Source: Trichoplax sp. H2 (Eukaryota; Placozoa; Uniplacotomia; Trichoplacea). From it: 64,000 nt of DNA. Where the stretch lies: positions 186,001-250,000 of the forward strand of contig NOWV01000082.1 of NCBI GenBank assembly GCA_003344405.1, given 5' to 3'. The notes under the pieces were generated by a model that worked only from the letters and a program-made list of their open reading frames with translations, searched no databases and was not told where the DNA came from. Below are positions 24,101-42,200 of the stretch, piece by piece. A program made the position numbers and the translations under genes. How positions within the stretch are numbered: position 1 is the stretch's first letter; each line of letters begins with the position of its first letter.

Positions 24101-27100
24101 CGTAAAAGCAGCTAGATCACTTTTAATGATTAATTTAAAACTTAAAAAATGTGTCAGGTAAAGGGCCGTAATGATCGGGTAGTGTATGATATTGCAAATA
24201 TTTGGATCTGAGAATAGAGTTGTATTAGATGCTTGTTTTGGTACTTAAATAAGGCGATATTTAGCCTAAAATTGCCTTATGGTTAAGAAGGTATAAAAAA
24301 TTTTAAATATCTAGATTAGTCTTGCCCAGTAGCCACAAATATATAATCTATAAAACAATCACAATTTTTGCTACAGTGATTGTTTTTAGTCTACAAAATT
24401 ATGGATCATGTAAGGATATATTACGTAACTATGAATAAAATCATTTAATCTTACCCTCTTTATTACAATTTCCCTTTAAATTGATGAATACGAGTAAGCA
24501 ATAAATATTTATATTCTGTTAGTATAATCGGAAGCGATAATATAACAAAGTAGTCTAATTTATTTGTTATTATATATTGTGTATGGGTCATGGTATAAAT
24601 GTGCAGGAAATCACTTCGTCTGCAGCAATTTTTAAGGGTAAAATGATTAATTGATCTCTATATAACTATTTACTGCATCTAGCAAATAATTAAAATGAAA
24701 ATTAAAAATGTAATCCCATTGCACTATGGACATTTTTTATAAATTTGACAGTCTATATTTTCGTGGTTCTATCTGATTATAGATATAAGCTACTTCTGAC
24801 TACGTTGCGCCACGCACATCATGCATATCCTACATCTTAAATATTTACTGTAATTGCATGGACAGTTATTGGTATATTATCGAGGCTTGCGATCTTTCAA
24901 CACCAATACCCTACATATTAAAGATTCGCTTTTGGATTCAAAGTTAATGTAATGTTAGTTTTGTACCAGGCGGAAAAGCTATTCATACATGATACTTAAG
25001 CATAGCAACTATCAACTTCAGATTATATTTACAAACTGAAACTGAATTATTATTAATTACTGCAGCTCTATAATCAATTGTGTATCTACTCAAGATTTTG
25101 TTTATCTAATGCATGATTTGGGGTACTTGTTACCGGCACTACTCTGACTAAGATTTTGCGATATAATCCATCAGCGGTATGTGGCATGGTAGATTGGGCA
25201 ATTCGATTCCTAGGGATGAATTATAAATTATTGCAAAATGAAAAGAATTTGCAAGTTATATATCTGAATATTACTAGTCACACAACGTATCGCTAGCTTT
25301 ATGATTTTTGTAGCGTAATTAAGAATAATATTATCAAGGATACCCTGTAACTTTTCTCTGGTATCAATCTTGATTATAACTTACCGATAGAGCGCATGCG
25401 TATTTAGTTGAATTATTATTATCTGTTTATGGTAACATATTATTCGATAAATAAATTATTGTTTAGTCGCCGATGGTACAGTTTTCAAATTTTATTGACT
25501 TACAATTACTGAAACAATACAGTCGAAAACGTAATTAGCCTCAGATTATTATGATATCACATTTCAATCATTAAAATAGTTCACTTTTGTTATGTAAAAT
25601 TTACGAAGCTACTCTTGATTGTTATCAATCCGCATTATGTAATACAATAGTTTTTTATTGTATCGCCTTTATTTGTTTATTCTAGGTTATGCAAAGATTG
25701 AAATGGACTCCAATAGCTGTTATATTCTAGCTAAGAGCGCTATTAACTTTCAGGCCATGTGATATCCATGCTTGATAAAATTCTGAATCAAATAAAGATA
25801 ATAATAAGATGTTGTATGAAACATTTATTGTCAACTAACTGACTGCAACTGTTAATAATTTTGCATTCTTGCTAGGCCGTAAGATCCAGTTATCAGTATA
25901 TAGTCATATGGTATGTAAGATAAAAATTGGTTACTGGTTATTGCTATTACCCTAGGAATGCGATATCTACGATTTGGTAATGCGTAAGATCTACAACATA
26001 TTTAACATTAAGTAATGTTTACATTCCATGGTTTCGTAAGTTTAATCACGAACTACTAAAAAGAGAGACGGGAACGACTTTTCAGTACAAAACAATGCGG
26101 AGGCTTATCATTTTCCCGGTCATTCTACCATACGGAGTCAATAAAACCGTGTACCATACTGCATACAACCAACTTAGCAGCATGTTAGCAGCTAATTTGG
26201 ATCATTAGATGTCAATTACGGACAATTTAGTATAACGCCGTAGATATGCAATACAGTTGAAATGACAAGTAAAATAATCAGCCTCCAGATTTTTGTTATT
26301 ATGAACGACAATTTCCCATTAGTCTCTTTCTTTTTAGTAATCCCTGATCTTAACATCATATTTTTCTACTTACTAAATTCTGTAGTTGTGTACACTTCTC
26401 TCTATTGGAAAGTACGATGAACTGTCAAGTAGGGGTAATTTAACTTTCTTTAATTCGATACAGTCTAAATGGTATCATAAGCTGAGACTAAATTTGCGTA
26501 GAAAATTCGTAGACATACCCAATCATGATTAATTTTACAGTAGAAATTTGTGATTTTTTCAGACTTATATCTTAATATTTACATTATATTATTCATTTCG
26601 GATGACGATATTAAACTAAGTAGTTCAAGCGGCAAATAAATAGGACTACAACAAAAAAAAACTGCTACAGATTGATTTCCGCTTTTTTCTTATCATAACT
26701 CTTACTACAGAAAATCTTGATTAACAAAATGTTAAACAGATAGCTACTTTGAATGTTCCATGGGAATCAGACTATCGTACATGGAGGCAATCTCAATCTC
26801 TTACTTTTGTTCTGATTTTAATGTACGTGTCTTAAAAAATGAGTAATCATACTTACTTTAGATTTTATTCTTGGCCGACAACAAAATGTTTACCAGAAGA
26901 TCAACCACTTGGGCCACGGAAAATGCATGTTGGATCTTAAGTCTTGATGGATTTCGCAGAAATGAGTTTAAATGTTTACCGAAGATCTTTCGATTATTGC
27001 TTTAAGCAACCTGTGTGACAAGAACATAAAATTCTTATAATAACTGCACAATTCTAAACTTGTACGGAAATAATAATTTGCAGACATTTTTCACCCGTTA

Positions 27101-29896
27101 AATTGTGATACATTTACTGTAACATTATCTTAAACTCTTTCTACTTAAATCTTGGAAGTGAATTTTTATCGTATTGTTCTAGAAAGGACTACAAGAATTA
27201 GGCTAGATAATACGATAATATAATCTTTAGTTTTTTTTAAATTGATAAATAAAACGTAAAAAATATAATTTTATCTCTATAAAATTTAAAGTGATACTTA
27301 CCGTCAGTAACTTGAAGTTTTCGGGGGATTGTTGCAAATTAGCAGAGGGTTACCTTAATATACCTTAACTACAATGGCTCGTTCGATACATTATTGACAT
27401 AACAGTGGTCTTATGTTTACATTCGAAAAGATGAAATCAAGCTAAAACATATTTATATATTAACTTTAAAAATTTTTGAGAGCGTATTTAGTAATATTGT
27501 CTTGACCTCATGATAAATGCAGAATAAGAAACAATGGGTAGTTTAGTACGTGACTCATAAGTGACAGAAATATATTAATAGTAACTAAAACTATTTAATT
27601 ATAACAATCCCTGAAATATTCTCATCATTAGTAAGCAATTTTATTTTGTTGCAAAGTAAACTGCCCACCTCGCACTAGCTATACTATTATTCGTATACGA
27701 TAATAATGGCTACAATTAATTCTTTATTATTCTCCAAAGGCGTTAATTTAATTCTGTTTGAAAGTGCTTAATTAATTTAATAAAGCCTTGGTTATTATAA
27801 AATGCATTTTTACAGCTAATTAGTTTAGCATAATTGATCCATTAGAATTGATACATTACCTAAGTTAGAATTATTAATATCATGCAAATTATACGGTCTA
27901 TTTACTTATGCCAAAATTTGCCTAGCGAAACTCTCTTAATATACGTAGGTCGCTTATTCACATTTTAATTTTTGATGTCATTGATGAACTGACAGTTATG
28001 ACACTCTTTGATTGACAGGATCTAGGAAGACTTCAAATACATTAGATCATTATATGATACAATACGAATTTAAATACGCTTTTTCCAGTAATTAAGTTTG
28101 ATTTCAGTAACCGTAACTATTAACTGACGCTGTGATATTGCATATTAATTTTGTGAACAGTCCTATTGATGCGTTGGTCAACTGTTATGACTACCTAAGC
28201 CAGGATTGGTGATTCAAGTCTAAATGTACAGTATGCAATACAGCACCGTATGCGCTACACGTAGACGCGCAGAGAGATAAGCTTGCGTCCAAACGGTAAT
28301 GACTAGCGCAGACTTGTTCTTGGCATGGTAACCGATGTCTAACCTACGCACTATACGACCTTTGTTATATTTATTTGAGGACAGCCAGTTTCGTAGACGT
28401 CATCCTTCGTAGTTACATCTTTATTATTTAAGCCATATTGTGTATAACAAAGCTAAATGCTGGCAGTTTGTTAACCGTTTTGCTTGTCGCTTGCAGACTT
28501 ACGGTCATGAAGATTATATAAAAGCTGAAAATACTTTAGAATACAGTTTCGTAGGTAGATACAGAAAATATATTTGTATAAGAATAAAGTATCACTGAAT
28601 TCGTTAATATTTTGCCTATAAAATTATGAAATAATTTTAATTATCATTACTTTATTGCATTTAGACGTTAGAAATAGCAAGTATGCAATCATGTCATCTA
28701 ATAGTGTAAAATACGCGTATACATACTACGTACTCGTCATATATAAGTAAATAAATGTTGCTACCTTAGTCGGTACACACAGTATAAGGTATTAGATATC
28801 TAAAAATAAGAGTACATAACTGAGAAGTTATTTTTCTTAAAATACATTGCAAGATCTATCGAACAAAATTCTGCATATAAACTTCCTGTGCATACATGCA
28901 TGCAAGATCCTAACTAGACTTGAGTAGCTTTCCTAAATGCGCGTATTTGCTCGCAATTATTCAAAGTGAACATACTAATACTGCTATTAGTGGTTTTCTT
29001 TCTATAGAGCGAACTACACGAGTAAATTTGTACAGTATTCCTACGGAAGAATGTACTTCCTTATTTTAACGCTTGCATAGGACGTATGTACAGTATATGG
29101 TATGCATAGTTACGATAAACTTTACGATACCAACCTTAAGAGGATATACTACTAACAAAAGGCTATCTTGCACTCTAGTACAAAGTTCTACATATTTCGT
29201 TTGATGTTAATGTTCTAGTCTTAAATTGCGAATTCATTATTCATCCTTTGTGCGATTACGCGAACTATTACATACACACATCCCTAGCTTATCATCATGT
29301 GATAAGCCAAATTTTAAGGAATATATATAAATGAATCGTGATCACATTGCTGGCTAGGCTATCTTTAATAATAAATTCTCTGGTTTAGCTGTAAATCCAT
29401 AACAACTTAAGTAAACGTTAATGAAGCGATTTTTAGTGCCTTTAACTTTTAGATGGATTTCCGGAATCCGACTTTTTAAGAATAAATTTAATTTTTGTAG
29501 GCAATATTTTGCCTAATTTTTCTTGAACAACGATTATTGTTGGATTAACCGGCAACGATAATGGTTTCAGTTTATAAATATTAATTCTTGCATACAAAAC
29601 GGACTATGCATCAAGTCTCTGGCAAGCTATAAAGTCAATAATTACATTACTGCTTGAAGTAATATAGACGGAAGTTAATGATCCCTTTATTATTAACGCA
29701 ATAATTAAATGATACAATAGACAGATAGTAATGTAATGACACAGTTGCAGCAGCTAGCGGTCGGCCAGTGTTGTAAAGAAAGGAAATACTAGTAAAGATT
29801 TAATTATTTTAATGAATTGCAATGCTCTAACGTACATGAAATCAAAAACTTTTGTCTCAGATTGTTGAATTCAAGCGTATCTGAATTGGTTCTTCC
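18200..29896. other. Gene desert, about 11.7 kb
   Basis: No exon with splice-consistent coding sequence, no recognisable tRNA or rRNA and no transposase frame. Open frames here are all under 75 codons and lack domain signals. It contains the dispersed repeat copy at 22899-23452 and only isolated pentamer units (about 18783, 22168, 28226). It could hold regulatory DNA, non-coding RNA or fast-evolving exons that cannot be judged by eye. Confidence 0.55.
22899..23452. repeat. Dispersed ~540-bp repeat, copy B
   Basis: Second copy of the repeat at 10013-10552, same orientation. Begins TGTGATAC; homology ends around GATAAATATCTACC. It lacks the 5-nt additions seen in copy A and instead carries an inverted duplication at 23260-23311 that forms a hairpin. 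Confidence 0.8.
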
Positions 29897-34744
<4,848 letters not shown>

Positions 34745-34871
34745 GTTAGTTATAGCTAGATCCTCAAATATAACGTAGAAATAATACTGAAGTTCGCTGC
34801 TAGGAAATTTAATTGATTTGAAACAGTAACTAGAGTAACTACAGCAAAGACCTAGAGTAAAGACTTCGATA

Positions 34872-34934
34872 TGTACAGTGTATAGTACACTGTACAATAT
34901 CACTGTACTGTACAGTACTGTACAGTACTGTACT
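34872..34934. repeat. (CWGTA)n array, PRPF40 5' flank
   Basis: The core at 34903-34934 reads as consecutive CTGTA/CAGTA units in register. The array starts about 130 bp upstream of the PRPF40 ATG. Confidence 0.85.
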
Positions 34935-34950
34935 CCAATACGAATAACCG

Positions 34951-35005
34951 TGGACTTCCAGAAATACACTCGTTCTTCGCCGAGTATTGTATTTCTAGAA
35001 GTCCA
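34951..35005. repeat. Hairpin-forming inverted repeat
   Basis: Left arm 34951-34972 (TGGACTTCCAGAAATACACT...) pairs with right arm 34981-35005 (...TGTATTTCTAGAAGTCCA) across about 8 nt with one or two mismatches. Lies between pentamer arrays in the PRPF40 5' flank. Confidence 0.8.
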
Positions 35006-35187
35006 TGGAATAACTTATGATACATTAAAATTTAATTTTTGTAATTCTTATGGCGTGACCACTGACTCATACGTATATTTTCAATCTTTATAATTACTAC
35101 ACCTACTTTTTCCGAACCTCTTTCAGTAATAGCTAAGACTGTCCAGTCAAATGTTCCCAATCGAAGAATCAATTGCCGCTCTCACTG

Positions 35188-35430
35188 CTACAGTACTGTA
35201 CTTTACAGAAAACACTAGTCGATTTACTCCCTGCGCCTTTTCGTTTTTACTGTACTGTACAGTACATATAGTGTCTGTAACATACAGTACTGTAGACTCT
35301 AGTGTACTGTAGAGTACTGTACTGTACTACTGTATACTGTACTGTGTTACAGTACTGTCTACAGTAATGGCTAAAACGTACAGTACTGTACAGTACAGTT
35401 GTACACTGTACACTGTACAGTGTACAGTAC
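35188..35430. repeat. (CWGTA)n array cluster between PRPF40 and DENND5
   Basis: Several arrays of CAGTA/CTGTA units separated by short unique spacers. This and the clusters at 35700-35765 and 35887-35973 make this the densest stretch together with 47.3-48.4 kb. Confidence 0.85.
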
Positions 35431-35478
35431 TCTGGAAGGACTGGAAGCAGCGACTACTCATTTTGAAGTACTCAACTC

Positions 35479-35608
35479 TAATTATAATTCATCGTATATT
35501 TGTGCCCAAAACTAATCCACTACTCTATAGAAACATCAGTTTAGCGTAGTGAGACGTAACTGAATAAGGGGCTAGTTTTGGGCAGGAATATAGGATGAAT
35601 TATAATTA
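35479..35608. mobile_element. Foldback / MITE-like element
   Basis: Terminal inverted repeats of about 40 bp: 35479-35518 (TAATTATAATTCAT...CCCAAAACTA) and 35570-35608 (its reverse complement with a few mismatches), around about 50 bp of unrelated sequence. AGTACT occurs just outside both arms and could be a target duplication, but AGTAC is common here. No coding capacity. Confidence 0.6.
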
Positions 35609-35699
35609 AAGTACTATATTTAATATGAAAACTATGAAAAAAGAAGTTAAGTACGGTAGTCACTACTGGAAGGCACTGTACGGTACACTGTGCTTGGGA

Positions 35700-35973
35700 T
35701 TACTACAGTACAGTACAGTATAATGTACTGTACAGTATACAGTAGTGTACAGTATACAGTAGTACTAAAAGAAGAAAGAAACGGGACGGGAGGGGACTGC
35801 CAACGATTGTTGAGTCACTATACTAATAATATTTCTTTCTTATACTAGTCCCTGACTGTGCTGTGCTGTTAGCCAATCTCACATCTACAGTATATGTTAC
35901 TGTACAGTACAGTACAGTACTGTACACTAGAGTTAACTGTAGAGTACTGTAGTGTACAGTACAGTACTGTACA
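35700..35973. repeat. (CWGTA)n arrays, DENND5 5' flank
   Basis: Arrays at about 35704-35765 and 35887-35973, ending about 230 bp before the DENND5 start codon at 36202. Confidence 0.8.
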
Positions 35974-36201
35974 TTAAAAAGTATATCAGCACCTGTAGAC
36001 TTTCATTGCAAGAATTTTAATTTAATAAAATGGATTTCATTTTTAAAAGCAGACGTCTTTGGTCATACTTAGTCAACGTTAAAGCTAGATGAATATATTC
36101 TCTGCATGGCTGCTTTTTGCAGAACTATAAAATCATAATTTTCATTTCTGTCTTAGTTTGGACTATATTGTCCGTATACGGTACAGCGTACAGCATACAG
36201 T

Positions 36202-39200
36202 ATGTCTGCGATGCAGCATATCGATGGCTTAGTGGATTATTTCGTTATTTGTGGCTTAGACGAGCAAATTGGCTTAGAAATTATGGATAATATAGGTATG
36301 TAAACTAAATACATTCTCCATATTTATAACGTACGGAGAATAAATACAGCTTAACAATTAGTATTCATACATTTTTGTGCGTTAATTTATAGGTTAGGTT
36401 AACTTATATACTACGTCCGCTATCATATTAACTTGATATTACCTAATTTGGGTGCAGTCATTGACTGCTAAGTCGATAGTCTATGCTCCATAGGGCAGCC
36501 TGCAGCGTCCAAATACGGAAAGCTGTTCCTCGACTCTCGATTGGAGTTGTTTGTACGCATACTGTACTGTACCAGGGATCTTTGCTACTGTACTGTACAT
36601 TGTACACTGCAGGCCGTTCAGATTTTAACTTGATGGTGAACATCAAGTTAAAAATCTGAACGTTCTATTATAATTATGTACAGGCTCAATGGTCTTTTAC
36701 CTTTACAACGCGACATTGTTATTAATGTCCTCGCTCATTTAAACAGTGTTTGCGATCGAAATCCGATACGATTGGAGTTGGATTGGAAGAGCTGAATTCA
36801 TTTCAGATGTTGGAGTGAATGAGAAAGAAGTTGCAAAATACTCGCTCGTTATACTTTGCGTGCTACGCTTGTACTTTTTACTTTACTGTACAATTTTATT
36901 TTGATATAGTACGAAATAAATAACTTTAGGTTACAGTAGCTTCTTACATTACTTAGTAATTTATACTAATACAGGAATTGTGTAGCTCATAACTTCACAA
37001 CTGCCAAAGTAGATACTAAATATGCATTATACAATCAAACCAATGCACCTTCGCTAAAATTTGATGACCACTGTACTAATGTAAATGCTAACTGTAAGTA
37101 CTGTACGTATGTAGTAGCTTCCTGTAAGCATTGATTGGTTATTTGTCAGTTTCTGCATCATATCCGCTTTACATGACCCTCATAAAACAGTCGCATACAA
37201 TGTACAGTAAGTTACAGTGCCATACTGTCAGTTTCATGGTTGTTCATAGTAAGCGTAAGATGTACACTAACTGTACGGGCGCAAAGGTATTATTACAGTA
37301 GTTCATTCGATTTATGTCGGTAATGAGATACTGAATCAATCAGTATAAGCTTACTTCTCAAAATGAAGGATTGATATAATCATAGTGTGATTCATACATC
37401 GTAAGCTGACTGAATCACTAAATGTTTATTTCGGACTAGCAAGATTTGATGCTGTACTGTACAGTACAGTATTGTAAATAAAATAAAAAGCGAACAGTAC
37501 TGTACTTACTGTAGTCTATGGTTGGTACAGTAAGATGCTGTTAATGGTTGGTTGCCTGGAGAATTGGTGCGGGTGTGGGCATCTTCAACACCTCTAATAA
37601 ATTTACTGAATTAAGAATGCTTCAGAGCAGCGGTTCTAATTTCGTACAATACGTATATGTTTACGCGTATATCAATAAACATTTCTTGCTAGCTATCGCT
37701 GAATCTTATTCTTTGATATTTCTATAAATTAGGTGTCGATGATGATTTATCTAAGCCACCCCTGGAAAGATCGTATAAGGCTAACTACATTCAACATTAT
37801 CCAAAAGCTATTGATGGCAATCCCTTGGATAAGGAAGCTGTTAGAATGGTAGGATTAAAACGGATTATTTATAGATTTTGTTAGTTACAAACTCCAGTAA
37901 TAATCGCCAAAGATACAATACGAGTAGCTATTAATTAGCATCATGAAAAGCTTAATCGTAAATATGTATTATGTATGTACGATTACAAGAAATGTGCATA
38001 TTGTAGCTTACTAATAATAGTTATTCCTTTTGGTTACTGTAGCTCTGCTTACCTTCGGGATTAAGCTTTAAGATTACCGGCGATCGTAGATCTCCACTAT
38101 ATCATTCATTTATTATTACTCATAATGACGGCAGTAGAGAATTTGGTTATGCTGTTACGTTTTACGAGAAGGTAACCAATACTGATATACTCATAGCTAT
38201 GAAGACCTTATACACTATGTATCAAGCTGATTTAGAGCGTCCTTCCCTACCTAAAAGTGGAAACAGTGTTTCTGACCAGGTTAAAGGACACAAAAGAAGA
38301 TTATCAGCCCTGCAAATAAATCGTAGTGATCTCGACTTCCCAAGTAGTAATCATCAAACTTTTGATATAGACGTTGATGGTTTATACGTTTCAAAGTGTA
38401 TTGCTCTAATAACATCATTTCAACACGTCGAAGCTTATCGTAAGATCATTGAAGAGCTGTTTACTGGTTTGTTTGCTGGTGCTTCTGATACAACGCTGCC
38501 AGTAGAGACTTATATTTATCACCTTCTCTATGAGGTACCAGCGCCGCCTGCCGGTCATTACGTAAAATTACGCCTCTGTACTGGACTGCCTATAACAATT
38601 AAGAATCCTCCGATGCATGAATTACCAGTCTTTGAATACTCGTTACGAGAACTATTTCGACTGTTAGGCGCTCGAAATGCTATGGACATTTTTAGCTGCA
38701 TGTTATTTGAACGACAGATTTTATTACTTTCTTCAGGTTCGTATTGGCTAATTAATTAATTGATTACAATTTTCAACAAAATATAATATCGTGTTGTGAT
38801 ATGATCTTAGCAGTGTGTAAAAACTTTCACTATAATTTCGCTAAATGTATAACTGTATCCTAGTAAATTTTAGATTTTGAATTGGTATCATTCCGTATAA
38901 CATAGTAATTTTAATTTTAAATAATTATATTCTTACAACGTACCATATACATTATCCTGTTTCAAATAGTACGTATTTCGAAGTGACAGTATGCTAAATA
39001 AACAGAGATAAAAACTAGATTTACGCGTATGTTAAAAAAGTCTAAACCTTAATCCACATGTAGATTATTATCGTTTGATGTTGGTAGCTGAAGGTCTGTC
39101 CTCTTTACTGTTTCCATTTGCATGGCCTCATGCTTATGTTCCGATTCTGCCGTTGCCATTAATTAAGTTTTTAGAGGCTCCATTTCCGTTTCTCATGGGT

Positions 39201-42200
39201 ATTCATTATAGAAATCAAATCGATAAATCGAAGTTAAGTCTCCTCTGCGAAGTAAGTGTAAATTAATTACTATGATGGACCTTTATGATTCCTTCATTTG
39301 ATGAATTATTAAGTGTAACATCATCTTACATCTTGATCTTCAGCTGTTTTAATGACTCTTAATATTTTTTTTAGCCATCTGTTTGCTTTGTTGACATTGA
39401 TAGTGGAACTGTAGATCTGCCGGAAGATTTATTGCCCATCCCATTTAAGCAAGAAATGATCGACGAAATCGAAAATTTCGTACAAGAAAGTAGCGAAAAG
39501 TTCTCAAATAGATCGCTTTTGAAGTATTCATCTTCTTCAATGTTCTCTATCGCAATACAAGATTGTATTCAGCTAGCAGTTTTAAATAATAATTCAGCTG
39601 ATCTTGGTACAAAAGATAGATGCATACATGCGAAAGATACTGACAATGTGAAGATGCAAAATCAATCGAATGTAGAATTATTAAGTGGGTCTCAAAAAAG
39701 ATGTTGTAATTGGTCATCTGCCTTAGAGAAACTGGAGAATGAGCGAAAAGAAGAGTCTGTCAGGGTTTTATTGGAGGAACAATGTAATGCATCTTTGCGA
39801 GGCTTATTTTTGAATTATTTTGTCAGATTATTAGCTGGCTTTGAAGCTTTCATATTTCAAGAAGAAAGTGATCAAATGAAAGATACGGGATGCTATTTTG
39901 ATAAATCGGCTTTTTTAAATGTTCAAAACAAAGATTGGCTGCCTTTCTATTCGTCGTTTTTAGAATCTCAGATGTTTGCTTCTTATATTGAAAGCGAATA
40001 TGCTTTGATAACATGTAATCGTAACCATATGATTTTTATGAATAAGATTAAGATGTTCCATAAACATTCTCTGGAATTGTCCATAGCGTCATTTGTCGAT
40101 GAACCACTTTCTGGTATATAAGAAAATGATAAATGCTATTAATGAAACGGGATTTTCTACTTATTTAGATCAACATTGCAACGTTTATTTTATCTTCACA
40201 GAGTCGTTCGAAACTGATAGCACCGAAATTGAAATATCTGTTTCTATAAACGAATCCTGTAAGAATGCCACTAGTGAAGGTACTATATACAAATAATTTT
40301 AAATTCATGATCTGTTCTGTAAACTGCATATAATTATCGTTTGGTTTTATATACTAATAGGGCACGTAATGGCCGGACAAGGACTGGAGTGTAAATTGAA
40401 CGAAGTTGTTCTAAATAGTGGTCCGTTTAAGGTCTGCACCCGCAAAGTTGAATTACCTGCTGCTTTAGGATCGCAATCGGAAAATCGACAGCAGGATGTT
40501 GTAAGGAAACAGTATAGGTTGCTATTTTTTAGGTAAAACAAGCTGTAGGTTCACTAATGAATGCACGTTGGAGTAGATATCGCCTTGGTTTTGTCAAACA
40601 AAGGGAACTAACAGTCAAATTATTGATAAACTATTAAAAGAAATAAAAAAACGGGTATTCGTTAGGATTTCATTATGTATTAAGCCTTTATCTTGAGTTA
40701 TAATGAGATCTATTTCGATATTACCTTGTAGACAAACAGACTTGTTGTCGCAAAGGTTGGAAAAGATGCTGTTAATTTAGGACTTCGATCTATTGAGGTA
40801 GAAGAAACTACGCTGATTGCTGGTCTTATCGAATTATTGGAACGAATCTTCAAACATGAGATTATGGGAAAATTAAAAAAGGTTATAAACACTGCATTTG
40901 ATGATTTGATCCGATAATGTTAACTATGGCAAATTGGCTTATGGTATGGTACGATTTTTGTTGTCTATTAGAGTCGGTCGTCGGTAATATGGACTTATCT
41001 GCAACGCTACAAGGACACGATTCGAACACCAAGGTCTAGGTCTTCCACTATCGCTGTTGCTTCTTGTGACCGGAAAATGTTCAAAAATGGTAAACACCGT
41101 CGAGTTATAAGTCATCACTTTCGTTATAATCTAAAACTTTGGCTGTCTTGTTTTACTATTACATACCAATCTTTATAATTTATCGGAACTGTAATCTTTC
41201 TAAGTTCCCACTTGACATACGTAAGTATTGATTTTTAAAACCGTCTCGCAGACATATCTAGAATTATGCCGGGACAGTTAGAATCTGGCGGTATTCTTGA
41301 AAAATTAGTCAGGCGTTCAACTTTACTAAATGATCTATGGTAAGGTCAATTATGGTCGGTGAATAGAAGCATTATTTGTATAAAACTTCTAGCAAGGCTA
41401 ATAGTATTTTGTTTGTATTTTAATATAGCATTATTGCCAGGATTGATGAAATAGAAACCGATTCTGGTTTCACTAGAGCGTTCATACGGTAACAGATTTT
41501 TATTGTTTTACTTTCATACCCTTTTTATAATGTAGCTATTATGCGTATATTCATAGGTTATGCTTAGAGAAAAAGTGTTTATCCGATCACTTTCGTGAGC
41601 TCTTATATAAATGTGATTTCATTCGGTATGAATAATAAAAGAATTTCCAGAATTATATTTACATAGATGACGTGTTAAATTTTATTACAGCCAAAATTAC
41701 AAAGATAATGCCTTCGTAGTAGGCGAAGAAGAGAGAGAGCAATTTCTATACCATTTATTGTCTCTTAACGCTGTAGACTTTTTCTGCTTTACGGATTATT
41801 ATTTAACGTTTGGTATGTGGTAAAGTGTTTGTAAAGATTTTTTCATATTTACAACGATAAAAATAATCGACTTCTCGCTGAAAAAACTATTTTTCATGTT
41901 GCTGTTCAGATCACATGTATCGTATTGTTATAATAAACGGAAAAGAAGCTCATGCAGTGACTAGCGCCAAGTGCTGGCTTAAGATATTCGGTAGTCATAG
42001 AATATCCGATATTGTAAATATACCTCAAGAGCAAGACGTCTTTGAAATCACGGTATATCGTCGAATAATTTTATTAATGCAGCCTTTTCTTATTTTGGTG
42101 TGTAATACGATACAAATGCTAATTATTACATAATAGCATATGAACCTTGGGCGCTTGACTAAGATGCTTATTGGACACGATAACAGTGGTATTTTTTACT

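Larger units (their letters stand above)
34745..36201. other. Divergent promoter region between PRPF40 and DENND5
   Basis: 1.46 kb separates two start codons on opposite strands. It is filled with pentamer arrays, a 22-bp-arm hairpin (34951-35005) and a foldback element (35479-35608). No gene recognised. Confidence 0.6.

Noticed and set aside
34872-35973. CRISPR array or bacterial-type repeat
   Set aside because: Units are 5 nt with no regular spacer; the window is clearly eukaryotic with spliced genes.
40501-40660. Frameshift or pseudogene break in DENND5 after the exon ending at 40500
   Set aside because: A phase-0 intron 40501-40576 restores a family-matching frame ([10 protein letters not shown]...LLKE), so no break is needed.
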